Source: Verrucomicrobiota bacterium
GTDB taxonomy: Bacteria; Verrucomicrobiota; Verrucomicrobiia; Verrucomicrobiales; V1-33
Assembly: GCA_003402705.1 (NCBI GenBank)
Contig: QQNF01000028.1
Coordinates: forward strand, 1 to 45,505
Length of the DNA: 45,505 nucleotides
Direction of reading: 5' to 3'
Made by a program: the position numbers and the translations under genes. Below are positions 16,282-25,723 of this stretch, one piece after another (position 1 is the first letter of the stretch; each line of letters opens with the position of its first letter). Under the pieces are notes generated by a model. The model had not been told where the DNA came from. It saw nothing but the letters and a program-made list of their open reading frames with translations, and did no database searches.

Positions 16282-17628
16282 GTGCGTTCCCTCCTCCACC
16301 CAGCCCCTCCCGCCCCTCGTCTCCCCGCCGACCGCATCACCCCGGCCTACCGCCGTCTCCGCCGTCAGGTCTTCTCAGGCATCTTCATCGGCTACGCCGC
16401 CTACTACCTCGTCCGCAAAAACTTCGCCCTCGCCATCCCCGACATCCTCAAAGACCACCCGGAATTCACCAAAACCCAGCTCGGTGCCGCCATGACCGGT
16501 CTCTCCATGGCCTACGGCATCTCGAAATTCCTCATGGGCTCAGTCTCCGACCGCAGCAACCCGCGCTGGTTCATGCCCCTCGGTCTCCTCCTCTCCGCCG
16601 CCATCACTTTCGCCTTCGGCACCATCCCCGCCATCTATTCCTCCCTCACCGCCATGATCGTCCTCCAGTCCCTCAACGGCTGGTGCAATGGCATGGGCTG
16701 GCCCCCCTGCGGCAAATCCATGGTCCACTGGTGGAGCACCACCGAACGAGGCCTCATCGTCTCCACATGGAACGTCGCCCACAACGTCGGCGGCGCCCTC
16801 GTCGCACGTCTCGCCCTCCTCGGCGTCGCCCTCTGGGGCTCATGGGACGCCAAATTCCACTTCCCAGCCTCCATCGCCGCCGTCACCGCCATCCTCATCA
16901 TCTTCCTCCTCCGCGACTCCCCCCAATCCTGCGGACTCCCGCCCATCGAGGAATTCCGCAACGACTTCCCTCCAGACTACTCCCATTCCCAGGAACACAT
17001 CCTCTCGTTCCGCGAAATCTTCCTCCACCACGTCCTCCCTAACCGCGCCCTCTTGGCCATCGCCTTCGCCAACGCCTTCATCTACTTCGTCCGCTACGGG
17101 GTCGTCGACTGGATCCCCACATACCTCCAATCCGCCAAGGGCTTCAACTTCAGCCAGTCCAGCATGGCATGGTTCGCCTTCGAATCCGCAGGCATCCCCG
17201 GCACCATCCTCTGCGGCTTCCTCTCCGACCGTCTCTTCCACGGCCGCCGCGCCCCAGCCACCATCCTCTTCACCGCCCTAACCCTCGCCGCCCTCGTCGT
17301 CTACGCCCTCAACCAGAACGGCCCGCTCTGGATCGATATCGCCTCCCTCATTGCCGTCGGCTTCTTCATCTACGGCCCAGTCATGCTCATCGGCCTCCAC
17401 GCCCTCGACCTCGTCCCCAAAAACGCCGCCGGCACCGCCGCTGGCTTCACAGGCTTCTTCGGCTACGTCTTCGGCTCCGCCATCGCAGGCTCCGGCGTCG
17501 GCTGGATCGCCGACCACTGGGGCTGGCACGGGGTCTTCATCACCATGGCCCTCTGCTGTCTCCTCACCATCGCCTTCTGCTCCCTCACCATGCGCCCCTC
17601 CCGCACCTCCAACTCCCTCCCCTCATGA
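16282..17628 (+). CDS. glpT: GlpT/UhpC-type organophosphate:phosphate antiporter
   Basis: 448 residues, MFS fold with about 12 membrane helices. The N-terminal FIGYAAYYLVRKNFALAIPD and the LSMAYGISKFLMGSVSDRSN loop are typical of the organophosphate:inorganic phosphate antiporter family (GlpT, UhpT, UhpC). Glycerol 3-phosphate is the likely substrate because glpQ overlaps its stop codon. The proposed start is GTG 16282, with GGAATGAAAG 7 bases upstream; the nearby ATG 16269 is in another frame. The divergent DUF1549 gene starts 120 bases away. Leucine codons are mostly CTC and alanine codons mostly GCC, unlike the G-ending choices in minus-strand genes. Confidence 0.9.
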   Translation: MRSLLHPAPPAPRLPADRITPAYRRLRRQVFSGIFIGYAAYYLVRKNFALAIPDILKDHPEFTKTQLGAAMTGLSMAYGISKFLMGSVSDRSNPRWFMPLGLLLSAAITFAFGTIPAIYSSLTAMIVLQSLNGWCNGMGWPPCGKSMVHWWSTTERGLIVSTWNVAHNVGGALVARLALLGVALWGSWDAKFHFPASIAAVTAILIIFLLRDSPQSCGLPPIEEFRNDFPPDYSHSQEHILSFREIFLHHVLPNRALLAIAFANAFIYFVRYGVVDWIPTYLQSAKGFNFSQSSMAWFAFESAGIPGTILCGFLSDRLFHGRRAPATILFTALTLAALVVYALNQNGPLWIDIASLIAVGFFIYGPVMLIGLHALDLVPKNAAGTAAGFTGFFGYVFGSAIAGSGVGWIADHWGWHGVFITMALCCLLTIAFCSLTMRPSRTSNSLPS

Positions 17629-18626
17629 CCTCCCGTCTCCTCACCACCCTGACTCTAGCATTCCTCTTCGCCCCAGCGGTTGCCGCCCCTCCCCTCGTCA
17701 TCGCCCACCGCGGAGCTAGCGGCTACCTCCCCGAACACACGCTCGAAGCCAAAGCCCTCGCCCACGGCATGGCCGCCGACTTCCTCGAACAGGACGTCGT
17801 CCTCTCCAAAGACAATGTCCCCGTCGTCCTCCACGACATCCAGATCGACGCCGTCACCAACGCCGCCGCCCGCTTCCCCGACCGCCATCGCCCCGACGGC
17901 CGCTGGTACGCCCTCGACTTCACCATCTCAGAACTCCAGCAACTCTCCGTCACCGAACGCCGCGACCCCAAAACCAACCGCCCCGCCTTCCCTAACCGCT
18001 TCCCCGCAGGCGTCGGCGCATTCCGCATCCCCACCCTCGACGAGGAACTCGCCTTCATCGCCGGCCTCAACCACTCCACCGGCCGCCACACCGGCATCTA
18101 CGTCGAAATCAAACAACCCGCATGGCACCGCAAACAAGGCCGCGACCTCAGCCGCGCCGTCCTCCCCATCCTCACAAAACACGGCTACCAATCCAAACAG
18201 GATCCCTGCTGGCTCCAATGCTTCGAACCCGACGAAGTCCGCCGCCTCCGCTCCGATCTCGCCTACCAAGGCCGTCTCGTCCAACTCACCGGGACCTCCC
18301 CCGCCGAAGCCGCCTCCCTCCTCTCCCCCGACGGTCTCCGCTCCCTCGCCTCCTTCGCCGATGCCATCGGCCCAGCCATCCCCAGCATCATCTCCGGTTC
18401 CTCACCAGATGACCGCAAAATCACCTCCCTCGTCCACGACGCCCACGCCGCAGGCCTCGCCGTCCACCCCTACACAATCCGCGCCGACAGTCTCCCCCCC
18501 ACCGTCCGCTCCCTCGACGACCTCCACTCCCTCCTCTTCATCGACGCCAAAGTCGACGGTCTCTTCACCGACTTCCCGGACCGCACCTCCGCATGGCTCA
18601 CCTCCCACCCCTCACCCTCTAACTAA
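17625..18626 (+). CDS. glpQ: Glycerophosphodiester phosphodiesterase GlpQ
   Basis: 333 residues. The ATG (17625) overlaps the glpT stop as ATGA, so translation is probably coupled. A signal peptide (MTSRLLTTLTLAFLFAPAVA) directs it to the periplasm. GDPD catalytic residues are in place: His28-Arg29 in VIAHRGASGYLPEHT, Glu37, Glu55 and Asp57 in DFLEQDVVLSKD, and His70 in VVLHD. The long periplasmic type is also shown by the inserted DRHRPDGRWYALDFT segment. It would split glycerophosphodiesters into an alcohol and glycerol 3-phosphate, which GlpT then imports. No terminator was found in the 33 bases before the convergent msrB. Confidence 0.95.
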   Translation: MTSRLLTTLTLAFLFAPAVAAPPLVIAHRGASGYLPEHTLEAKALAHGMAADFLEQDVVLSKDNVPVVLHDIQIDAVTNAAARFPDRHRPDGRWYALDFTISELQQLSVTERRDPKTNRPAFPNRFPAGVGAFRIPTLDEELAFIAGLNHSTGRHTGIYVEIKQPAWHRKQGRDLSRAVLPILTKHGYQSKQDPCWLQCFEPDEVRRLRSDLAYQGRLVQLTGTSPAEAASLLSPDGLRSLASFADAIGPAIPSIISGSSPDDRKITSLVHDAHAAGLAVHPYTIRADSLPPTVRSLDDLHSLLFIDAKVDGLFTDFPDRTSAWLTSHPSPSN

Positions 18627-18659
18627 CCACACCCGCATTCCCCTGCCCCACACCCAGCC

Positions 18660-19343
18660 TCACGGCTTAGGCTCATCCGCCTTCACCTCTCCCTCTTTCG
18701 CCCCCTCGAACAGCTTCTTGTACTCCCCAAGCCCTTCCTTCTCAAGGTCCGCCACCGCCACAAACCGGATCGACGCCGAGTTGATGCAGTACCTCAAGCC
18801 GCCCATCTCCACAGGACCATCATCAAACACATGCCCGAGATGCGAGTTCGCCGTCTTCGACCGCACTTCCGTCCGGATCATCCCGTGCGTCAGATCCCGC
18901 TTCTCTGCCACTTCCGTCCCCTCCAGGGGCTTCGCAAACGATGGCCACCCACACCCGGAATCAAACTTGTCCTTCGAACTGAACAGCGGCTTGCCCGACA
19001 CAATATCAACGTAAACCCCATCCCCGTGATGGTCGAAATACTCGTTCTGAAACGGCCGTTCCGTCCCGGCATTCTGCGTCACATGAAACTGCTCAGGCGT
19101 CAGCTTCGCGATCTGTTCCTTGAATTGTTCTTTCGGATCCATGGGCTTTTCAATCTTGGCTGTCTCCGCGCCGCTTCCCGGCACCGCAGCAGTAACGCTC
19201 GCCGCCGGCCGCACGGCTGTCTCTCCTTCCGCTTTCTTCTTCGCGTCATTCAACGACCACACCATGCCGCACCCAAGCAGCGCAGAGGTCAGCACAAGCC
19301 CGGCAAAGACTTTGAAATTGGTGGAGGTTTCACTGAAGGACAT
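18660..19343 (-). CDS. msrB: Membrane-anchored or exported methionine sulfoxide reductase MsrB
   Basis: 227 residues. The catalytic MsrB domain (about 78-200) has the full signature: SGCGWPSF with the resolving Cys131, [10 protein letters not shown], and RYCINSAS with the nucleophile Cys186. The 55-residue spacing of the two cysteines matches classical two-cysteine MsrB. The zinc-binding CxxC pairs of other MsrB types are absent. Ahead of the domain lies a hydrophobic segment ([18 protein letters not shown]), either a membrane anchor or a signal peptide with a weak lipobox at LLGC25, and then a low-complexity linker. The enzyme therefore acts outside the cytoplasm, reducing methionine-R-sulfoxide in envelope proteins. 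It follows dsbD by 65 bases on the same strand, and DsbD is a plausible electron source. Confidence 0.93.
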   Translation of the reverse strand: MSFSETSTNFKVFAGLVLTSALLGCGMVWSLNDAKKKAEGETAVRPAASVTAAVPGSGAETAKIEKPMDPKEQFKEQIAKLTPEQFHVTQNAGTERPFQNEYFDHHGDGVYVDIVSGKPLFSSKDKFDSGCGWPSFAKPLEGTEVAEKRDLTHGMIRTEVRSKTANSHLGHVFDDGPVEMGGLRYCINSASIRFVAVADLEKEGLGEYKKLFEGAKEGEVKADEPKP

Positions 19344-19408
19344 GGCAGGAGGAGGGGGTCGGGGTTCGGCAGTTCACCGTCGGTCGGAACCGACAGCTAC
19401 CAACCATT

Positions 19409-21766
19409 CTACGTCTGTGGCTTGCCCGAGGCAAGCTCGAGCGCATGGCGCACGATTTTCTGATCGATCACCACCGGCAGCACAAACGGCCGCAGCGCCG
19501 GATCCGCGGGATACACCACATACACCGGAAAATTCGCCTTCCGCTCAAACCGCTCCAGACTCCGCACAATCGCCACATTCGGCGGCGTCGTCTCCTGCAC
19601 ATACCGCGCCTTCAGCATCGCCGTGTTCGTCCGTTTGAAATCCGCCATCACCTCATCCGCACCCGGAGCCTTGAACACCCGATTCTCGTTCAAATCACAC
19701 GTCAGGCAGTTGTGCGTCGTGTAATCCACAAACACCGGCCGCCCACTCGCCCGCAATTCCGCCACCCGCTTCGGCGACCACACCGTCCAACCGTCATCAC
19801 TCACCCCCGCCGCCACCGCCTTGTGCGCCGCCCCGCTCAACGCCAACCCAGTCGCCAGCGCCAGACATCCCAGCATCAGCACCCACGCCACCGCCCGCGT
19901 CCCCGCCTTCCGCACCGGTGTCGCCCAGTGCCCGTAAATCCACACGCCCACCGCCGCCAGCAGCAGCGCAAACAACAGCTTCACCCCGCCATCCGTCCCC
20001 GTCAGATTCATGAACCCGCTCATGAAATAAATCGCCGCCGCAAACATCGGAAACGCCAGCGCCTTCTTGAAGGTCTCCATCCACGGCCCCGGACGCGGCA
20101 ACCGCTTCACCACCTTCGGCGACGTCGACAGCAGAACATACGGCAGCGCAATCCCCAGCCCGAACGCCGTCAGCAGCAGAAACTGCACAAACCCGGACTG
20201 CCCTAACGTGTACGCCATCGCCACCCCCAGAAACGGCCCGCTGCACGGGGTCGAAATCACCGTCGTCAGAATCCCGGAAAAAAACGACCCCGCATACCCT
20301 CCCTTGTCCTGCAAATCACCACCCACCGTCGTCAGCGAGGTCCCGATCTCAAACACGCCCCACAGATTCAACCCCAGCAGGAACAACACCGCCACCACCA
20401 CCGCCGACCCCGGCGCACTCTGCGCCACAAATCCCCACGCCACATCCGTCCCGAACGACCGCTTCGCCACAAAAATCACCAGCCCCAGCACCCACACAAA
20501 CGAGATCAGCCCCGCCGTGAACGCCGCCGCATGCATCACCAGCTTCCGCCGGTCCTGCCCCGCCAGCTGCGCAAACCCCATGATCTTATACCCCAGCACC
20601 GGAAACACACACGGCATCAGATTCAGAATGATCCCACCCAGAAACATCAGCCCCATCACCGACAAAAATCCCGGAGGCGCCGACGACTGCACCGTCCCCG
20701 CCTTCAGATCATTCACCGTCAGGTCACTCCGGTAATCCACAAAATCAATCCGCCCTTCCCCAGCTTCCCACTCGTCCGCACGATCCGCCACCGCCCCGCC
20801 ATCGCCCGGCCCAACCTCCGGCTTCTCCACCACCGGCTTCTCCACAGCCGGCACCGCCTTCACCGCCGCCTCCGGAACCTTATACGCCAGCGCCGGCAGT
20901 CCACCACCCGCCAGCCATCCCTTCGACGCATGCAGAAACCCATCCGCCCCAGGCTTGTCAGGATCCAGCACCGCCTCGACTATCCACTTCCCTCCCTCCT
21001 GCCTCACCTTCTGCTTCTCGTTCGTCACTGTCGCCGTCCGGTCAAAATAATACACCTTCCCCGGATCCGCATTCGCACCATCTCCCGGCGTCAATGTCAG
21101 CGTCAGCACCCGCTTCTCCTCTTTCCCACCGTCAACCACCACCTCCTTCGTCGCCACCTCCGCGGCCACCGACCACGCCGCCGATTCCTGCGGCTGCACC
21201 GCCCGCACCGCCGCCGCCGCCTTCTCCACCTCCGCCACCACCACGGGCATCGCCGCCACCGGCAGCGACAACTTCAACTCCGCATCCTGCGGAATGCACG
21301 ACCCCCCATCCTCACAAACCTGCCAGTCCGCCCGACCCGACAGCGTCACCGTCTCCCCCACCTTCAACCCCGCAGGCACCTTGATCTCCGTCAGCAGATA
21401 CACCGTGCCCCCGTACACATGCTGATTCCCCACCTCCGTCTCCAGCGCCTCAGGCAACGGCCACACAATCGGCCCCGCACTGAATCCCTCCGGCAAGGTC
21501 CACCGGATCTTCGTCGGCATCCCCAGCCCAGGATTGATCCAGTACGTGTGCCAGTGCGCCGCATGCTCCAGCTTCAATGCCACCGTCACCGTCCCGCCAG
21601 GCACCACCCCGTCCGTCGCCGCCACCAGCGACGCCTTCACCTCCGCCCCCTCCGCCGCCTTCGCCCCGCCTCCCAGCAACCCTCCAACACCAAACGGATC
21701 AGGCTCCTGCGCCACCAGCGGCAGCACCCCAGCACTCAGTAAACTCAGGATCAGCGGAAACTTCAT
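19409..21766 (-). CDS. dsbD: DsbD/ScsB-type thiol:disulfide interchange protein
   Basis: 785 residues carrying all three DsbD parts. After a signal peptide comes a periplasmic N-terminal domain with Cys151 and Cys157 (WQVCEDGGSCIPQ). A membrane domain of about eight helices follows, with Cys385 (NLMPCVFPVLG) and Cys508 (ISTPCSGPFLG). Last is a C-terminal thioredoxin-like domain with Cys687 and Cys690 (HNCLTCDLNENRVF). In this family electrons pass from cytoplasmic thioredoxin through the membrane cysteines to the periplasmic domains. The likely client encoded here is the exported MsrB just downstream. The CDGSH gene is 47 bases upstream. Confidence 0.95.
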   Translation of the reverse strand: MKFPLILSLLSAGVLPLVAQEPDPFGVGGLLGGGAKAAEGAEVKASLVAATDGVVPGGTVTVALKLEHAAHWHTYWINPGLGMPTKIRWTLPEGFSAGPIVWPLPEALETEVGNQHVYGGTVYLLTEIKVPAGLKVGETVTLSGRADWQVCEDGGSCIPQDAELKLSLPVAAMPVVVAEVEKAAAAVRAVQPQESAAWSVAAEVATKEVVVDGGKEEKRVLTLTLTPGDGANADPGKVYYFDRTATVTNEKQKVRQEGGKWIVEAVLDPDKPGADGFLHASKGWLAGGGLPALAYKVPEAAVKAVPAVEKPVVEKPEVGPGDGGAVADRADEWEAGEGRIDFVDYRSDLTVNDLKAGTVQSSAPPGFLSVMGLMFLGGIILNLMPCVFPVLGYKIMGFAQLAGQDRRKLVMHAAAFTAGLISFVWVLGLVIFVAKRSFGTDVAWGFVAQSAPGSAVVVAVLFLLGLNLWGVFEIGTSLTTVGGDLQDKGGYAGSFFSGILTTVISTPCSGPFLGVAMAYTLGQSGFVQFLLLTAFGLGIALPYVLLSTSPKVVKRLPRPGPWMETFKKALAFPMFAAAIYFMSGFMNLTGTDGGVKLLFALLLAAVGVWIYGHWATPVRKAGTRAVAWVLMLGCLALATGLALSGAAHKAVAAGVSDDGWTVWSPKRVAELRASGRPVFVDYTTHNCLTCDLNENRVFKAPGADEVMADFKRTNTAMLKARYVQETTPPNVAIVRSLERFERKANFPVYVVYPADPALRPFVLPVVIDQKIVRHALELASGKPQT

Positions 21767-21813
21767 AAATTCAATGAGCGCAGGGCACCACCACTTTCAT
21801 CTAACGATCCATC

Positions 21814-22056
21814 TCACTCCGGAAGTTTCGCATGCGACCCGTCACAGAACGGTTCCTTCCCGGAATGCTTGCACGCACACATCGCCACCGTCTTCTCCTC
21901 CGTCAGCGTGAACTTCACCGGCGCAAGCCCCGTCCCCTTGTGCGACCCATCGCAAAACGGCTGGGTCTTCGAACGCCCGCACGAACACCACCAGTAGTCT
22001 CCGGCAGCTAGGGTCATCAACTGTGGCTTCCGATCGCAAATGATTCTGTCTTCCAT
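21814..22056 (-). CDS. CDGSH iron-sulfur domain protein, tandem motif
   Basis: 80 residues from ATG 22056. A longer frame to 22125 would overlap the parvulin gene and is not favoured. Two CDGSH iron-sulfur motifs are present: CSCGRSKTQPFCDGSH and CACKHSGKEPFCDGSH, each with three cysteines and one histidine able to hold a [2Fe-2S] cluster. This is the small two-cluster bacterial type. No signal peptide is seen, so it is cytoplasmic. Members carry redox-active, often labile clusters, but their partners are mostly unknown. It sits between a parvulin and dsbD in a redox-themed run of genes. Confidence 0.92.
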   Translation of the reverse strand: MEDRIICDRKPQLMTLAAGDYWWCSCGRSKTQPFCDGSHKGTGLAPVKFTLTEEKTVAMCACKHSGKEPFCDGSHAKLPE

Positions 22057-22105
22057 AATGCGCCCACCATACCCAGCAACCTCCAGCCGGAAACCGGAAT
22101 TCTCC

Positions 22106-22972
22106 TCAGTCGTCCCCGCTCTCAATCCGCGCCACCGCCTTCAATCGCTCCACCAGCCCACGCGTCGCCTGCTGCCGCTGCTCGTGCCGCATCCGCTCGA
22201 CCACCTCCGCCTGCACCTCCGCAAACGGCCGCGGCCGCGGCACCCGGTGCCCCGTGATCTTCGCCAGGTGAAACCCCCAGTGACTCGCAAACACCGGACT
22301 CACCTCCCCCTCCGTCAGCGAAAACACAATCAGATCAAACTCCTCCATGTAATCCCCACGCTTGAACCAACCAAGGTCCACTAGCTTGTCCTCCTTGTCC
22401 GTGTGCTCCAGCGCCAGCGCCTCAAAATCCTCGCCCGCCCGCACCCTCGCCCGGATCCCGCGCAGAAACTCATACAGCCGCTCCCGGTCCTCCGACTTCT
22501 CCACGTGCTTGAACAGATGCGACGCCCGGATCTCCTCCGCCGTCATGAACTCCGCTAGGTGCTCTTCATACCACTGCTGCTGCTCCTCCGACGGCGCATC
22601 CGTCTCCTCTCCCCACGCCTCCCGCATCAGCCGGTCCACCCTCAACCCCGCCCTCACATCCTCCTTCACCAGATGCTCGGTCTCCGGCGTCAGCCCGGTA
22701 TTCGCAAAAAACATCTCCCGCCCGCCATGCTCCGCCACCAACCGCTCCACTCCCTCCAGAATCTCCTCCTCCGCAATCTCCGGAAACCGCCGCTCCGCTT
22801 CCTGATTCAGCAGCACCCGCGCCGTAATGTTGTCCCGCGCATACTGCCGGAACTCAGGATCCCTCTCGCAGCAAGACACCCGCGCCATCCGCTCGTAGTG
22901 CGCCTTGATGCTCTGAAATTCCTCATGGAGAATCTCCGGAGGAATCGTCTCGCCATTGATAGTCAGTGCCAT
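22106..22972 (-). CDS. Parvulin-type peptidylprolyl isomerase
   Basis: 288 residues with a SurA-like N-terminal helical part and a C-terminal PpiC rotamase domain (about 145-250): RASHLFKHVEKS, LALEHTDKEDKLVDLGWF, and SPVFASHWGFHLAKITGHR. No signal peptide or membrane helix is seen, unlike SurA, PpiD or PrsA, so it is probably cytoplasmic, as in NifM/PpiC-like proteins. It starts 20 bases after batE and is likely co-transcribed with it. A client cannot be named. Confidence 0.9.
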   Translation of the reverse strand: MALTINGETIPPEILHEEFQSIKAHYERMARVSCCERDPEFRQYARDNITARVLLNQEAERRFPEIAEEEILEGVERLVAEHGGREMFFANTGLTPETEHLVKEDVRAGLRVDRLMREAWGEETDAPSEEQQQWYEEHLAEFMTAEEIRASHLFKHVEKSEDRERLYEFLRGIRARVRAGEDFEALALEHTDKEDKLVDLGWFKRGDYMEEFDLIVFSLTEGEVSPVFASHWGFHLAKITGHRVPRPRPFAEVQAEVVERMRHEQRQQATRGLVERLKAVARIESGDD

Positions 22973-22992
22973 GAATTGTCAGAATCGTCGGT

Positions 22993-23793
22993 TCATTCCA
23001 CCAGCGCCGGAGCCCAAGGCCACAGCTTCTCCAGCATCGCCGTCCGCACCCACCCGCGCAATGGTTCCTCCGACGCCGACGGTATCGCCGCATACGTCCA
23101 CAACCCCTCCGTCCGCAACGGCCGCACCTCACTCCCCGGCGGCAGCGAAATCACCGTCGGCGACGCCTCCACCGGAGCCGTGAACGCCGCCGCATCCTTC
23201 GCCACCACCACCATGCACTCACCCACCGGTGCCACCGCCCGATTCTTCAGCACCAGCGCCGTCACACCAGCCGCCACCACCGGCACCGCCAGTCCTAACA
23301 ACTTCACCAGCGGCCACCGCCGCCCGGCCGCAGGCGTGAACCACACCAGCCAAAGCACCGCCAGCCCCGCCACCCAGCCAGCCCCCGCCACCGCCAGCTC
23401 CACCCACCGCCTCGGCACCCGCTCCGCCCACCCCCGCTCGAAACTCAGAAATCCTAGCTTGTTTCCCAGAAACCTCAGATTCTGCCGCGTCTCCGGCACC
23501 CAGAACGCCAGCGCCAGCCCCCGCCGGTTCCACAACGCCGCCTTCGCCTCGTCCCCCGCACGGAAATGCGCATTCGCCAGATTGTGACACAACGCCGCCG
23601 ACACCACCCCACCCGACGCCGCAGGAATCGCCTCGTACTTCTCAATCGCCTTCGCCCAGTCACCCGCCGCATACGCCACCCCCGCATCCGCAAACAACTT
23701 CGCCACGTCCCCGGGCGGAGCCGCCTCACCAGCCGCCAGCGGCGGCACAAACATCAGCAGTAACACCAGAAGAACACGCACAGTCACACACAT
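22993..23793 (-). CDS. batE: BatE-like TPR/SH3 membrane protein
   Basis: About 266 residues. ATG 23793 is chosen because it begins at the signal peptide (MCVTVRVLLVLLLMFVPPLA) and avoids overlap with batD. A TPR-like segment follows (AGVAYAAGDWAKAIEKYEAI, then LCHNLANAHFRAGDEAKAAL). Next come two membrane helices (VELAVAGAGWVAGLAVLWLV; LVKLLGLAVPVVAAGVTALV) and a C-terminal SH3-like domain (VISLPPGSEVRPLRTEGLWT). This order matches BatE of the Bacteroides aerotolerance operon. The function is scaffold-like and inferred from its place after batD. Confidence 0.8.
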   Translation of the reverse strand: MCVTVRVLLVLLLMFVPPLAAGEAAPPGDVAKLFADAGVAYAAGDWAKAIEKYEAIPAASGGVVSAALCHNLANAHFRAGDEAKAALWNRRGLALAFWVPETRQNLRFLGNKLGFLSFERGWAERVPRRWVELAVAGAGWVAGLAVLWLVWFTPAAGRRWPLVKLLGLAVPVVAAGVTALVLKNRAVAPVGECMVVVAKDAAAFTAPVEASPTVISLPPGSEVRPLRTEGLWTYAAIPSASEEPLRGWVRTAMLEKLWPWAPALVE

Positions 23794-23815
23794 GAGTCGA
23801 TAACAGAAAAAAGTT

Positions 23816-25693
23816 TCAGGGAGCCAGCCGGGCACCCAGTACCCTCAACGCCGTCGCTCGTTCATCCGCAGGCAACGGCTCATCCGCAGCCGCACCAGCA
23901 TAAAGCCTCACATCACGCCGCCCCAGCACCGCCGCCAGCTCGGCATCCTCCGGCACCTCCCGGCCCTTCCGCCGCGTCCACGCATTCACATACTCACTAA
24001 CCAGCCGGTAAAACGCCCCCGCATTCCCGCTCTCCGCACGCAGTTCCCCAAGAATCACCGACAACTCCCGCGGCGCTCCAGGCTGCGGCTTCGACGCCTC
24101 CCGCTCCGCACGGTTCCGCCGCACCAGCCCACCACCAAAAATCAGCGCCGCCAGCGCCGCAGGCAACGCATGCCACCAACCACCCGGCGCAGCCAACATC
24201 GTCCCGCCCACCGGCAGAAACCCTCCCGCCGGCAGCAGTTGCGGCAGAATATCCTGCAAGTCCTCGTCCGGCATCGCCACCCCAGCCGTCGAAAAATCCT
24301 TCGCCCCATCCCCCCCCGCCGCCGCAGGCACCGCCGCCTCCACCTGACCAGTCACCACCAGCTCCAACGGCTCCGTCTTCACCGTCTCATACTTGCCAGT
24401 CGCTGGATTGAAAAAACTCAGCGCATACACCGCCTTCATCGTCCCCGCCTGCTCAGGAAACACCAGCTGCGAAAACACTTTCTGCCCAGGCTCCAACCCC
24501 CAGTCTCGATTCTCCTGCGCCACCTTCGCCGGGTACGTCCGGAACCCGGCTGCACTCTCCAGCACCGGCGCACCCACCGTGTCAAAATTCCCCGTCCCCG
24601 TCACCGCCAGCTCAAATGCCACCGGATCCCCTAACTGCACCGTCCACGGCCCCGCCCCAGGCCCGTCCGCCCTCCCCATCACCCGGAAACTCCCCACCGC
24701 TCCCCCAAATCCCTCAGGCTTCCCCGGCGGCAGATCCTTCACCGTAATCTCAATGCTGTTGCTCTTCAGCTTCAGACTCCGCCGCGCCGACGGCATCCCG
24801 CCAAACGGATCCCGAAACCCGCCAGCCATCGGCATCAGCACATCCGCCTTCACATCCGCAGGCCCCAGCACCAGCTTCCCAGGCTTCATCGCCGTCATCA
24901 CACTCTGCGCACGATACACCCGCCACGTCTCATTCCCCACATCCTGCAGATCAAGACTCGGCACCCGGTCAAACCGCGCCACCGCAAACCCCTCCGACGC
25001 AATCGTCGGAAACAACTGACTCGCTATCTGCACCGCAGGATGCATCAGCACCGTCACCGTCACCGGCGCAATCTCACCCTTCCAGATCTCCGTCTTCCCC
25101 ACACTCAACTGCACCTGCGGACTCATCCCGTCCGCCAGCGGCTCCGCCCCCTCCTTCACCGTAATCGTCGCCGGCTCGGAAACCATCTGCTTCCCGTCCA
25201 CCGTGAAACTCTGCGCCGGTATCGTGAACGTCCCCTCGTTCTCCGCCTCAATCACATACCTCATCTCCACAAACCGCTTCAGCGTCCCGTTGCTGAACAT
25301 CTGCTGGCTCGACACCCCCGCAAACCGGATCCCTAACCCATCCACCTCAATCTCCCGCGGATACGACTCCAATGCCCCCACTCCCTCCAGCCGGTACGAC
25401 ATCACCACGTTCTGCCCCGGACTCACCGTCGACGCCGTCAGTTGCGGCTTGATCGCCGGCAACACCTCCGCAGCCCCAGCCCCCGGCACAGGCACCGCCG
25501 GCACAGGATCCACCACCGCAGGCGCTGGCGTCGGCGCAGGCACCGCCGCTAGCGGCTCACCAGGCGCAGGCACCGCCGCCCCACTCGCCGGCGGAACCGC
25601 CGCGCCAGGATCACTCCCAGGCGCCTGCGCCCCCACCGGAACCTGAACCGCCATCAGCAGCGGCAGTACCATTCGGAATCCGGTCGATGTCAT
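23816..25693 (-). CDS. batD: BatD family protein
   Basis: 625 residues. A signal peptide and a long proline/alanine-rich linker (about 24-75) precede the BatD (oxygen tolerance) region: KPQLTASTVSPGQNVVMSYR, then FTIPAQSFTVDGKQMVS, with repeated Ig-like beta domains. A membrane helix (WWHALPAALAALIFGGGLV) near residue 520 leads to a cytoplasmic tail that includes FYRLVSEYVNAWTRRKG. It lies 30 bases downstream of the BatB/BatC fusion. BatD is an envelope partner of BatA and BatB in organisms that carry the operon. Its exact activity is not known. Confidence 0.9.
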   Translation of the reverse strand: MTSTGFRMVLPLLMAVQVPVGAQAPGSDPGAAVPPASGAAVPAPGEPLAAVPAPTPAPAVVDPVPAVPVPGAGAAEVLPAIKPQLTASTVSPGQNVVMSYRLEGVGALESYPREIEVDGLGIRFAGVSSQQMFSNGTLKRFVEMRYVIEAENEGTFTIPAQSFTVDGKQMVSEPATITVKEGAEPLADGMSPQVQLSVGKTEIWKGEIAPVTVTVLMHPAVQIASQLFPTIASEGFAVARFDRVPSLDLQDVGNETWRVYRAQSVMTAMKPGKLVLGPADVKADVLMPMAGGFRDPFGGMPSARRSLKLKSNSIEITVKDLPPGKPEGFGGAVGSFRVMGRADGPGAGPWTVQLGDPVAFELAVTGTGNFDTVGAPVLESAAGFRTYPAKVAQENRDWGLEPGQKVFSQLVFPEQAGTMKAVYALSFFNPATGKYETVKTEPLELVVTGQVEAAVPAAAGGDGAKDFSTAGVAMPDEDLQDILPQLLPAGGFLPVGGTMLAAPGGWWHALPAALAALIFGGGLVRRNRAEREASKPQPGAPRELSVILGELRAESGNAGAFYRLVSEYVNAWTRRKGREVPEDAELAAVLGRRDVRLYAGAAADEPLPADERATALRVLGARLAP

Positions 25694-25723
25694 GCGTTGG
25701 TTTGTTGTGTCATCTTGTTAGTC

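Noticed and set aside
17680..19014. Plus-strand frame of 444 codons overlapping glpQ and msrB
   Set aside because: Serine/proline-rich shadow of glpQ in another frame, running across the antisense of msrB; no domain is recognisable.
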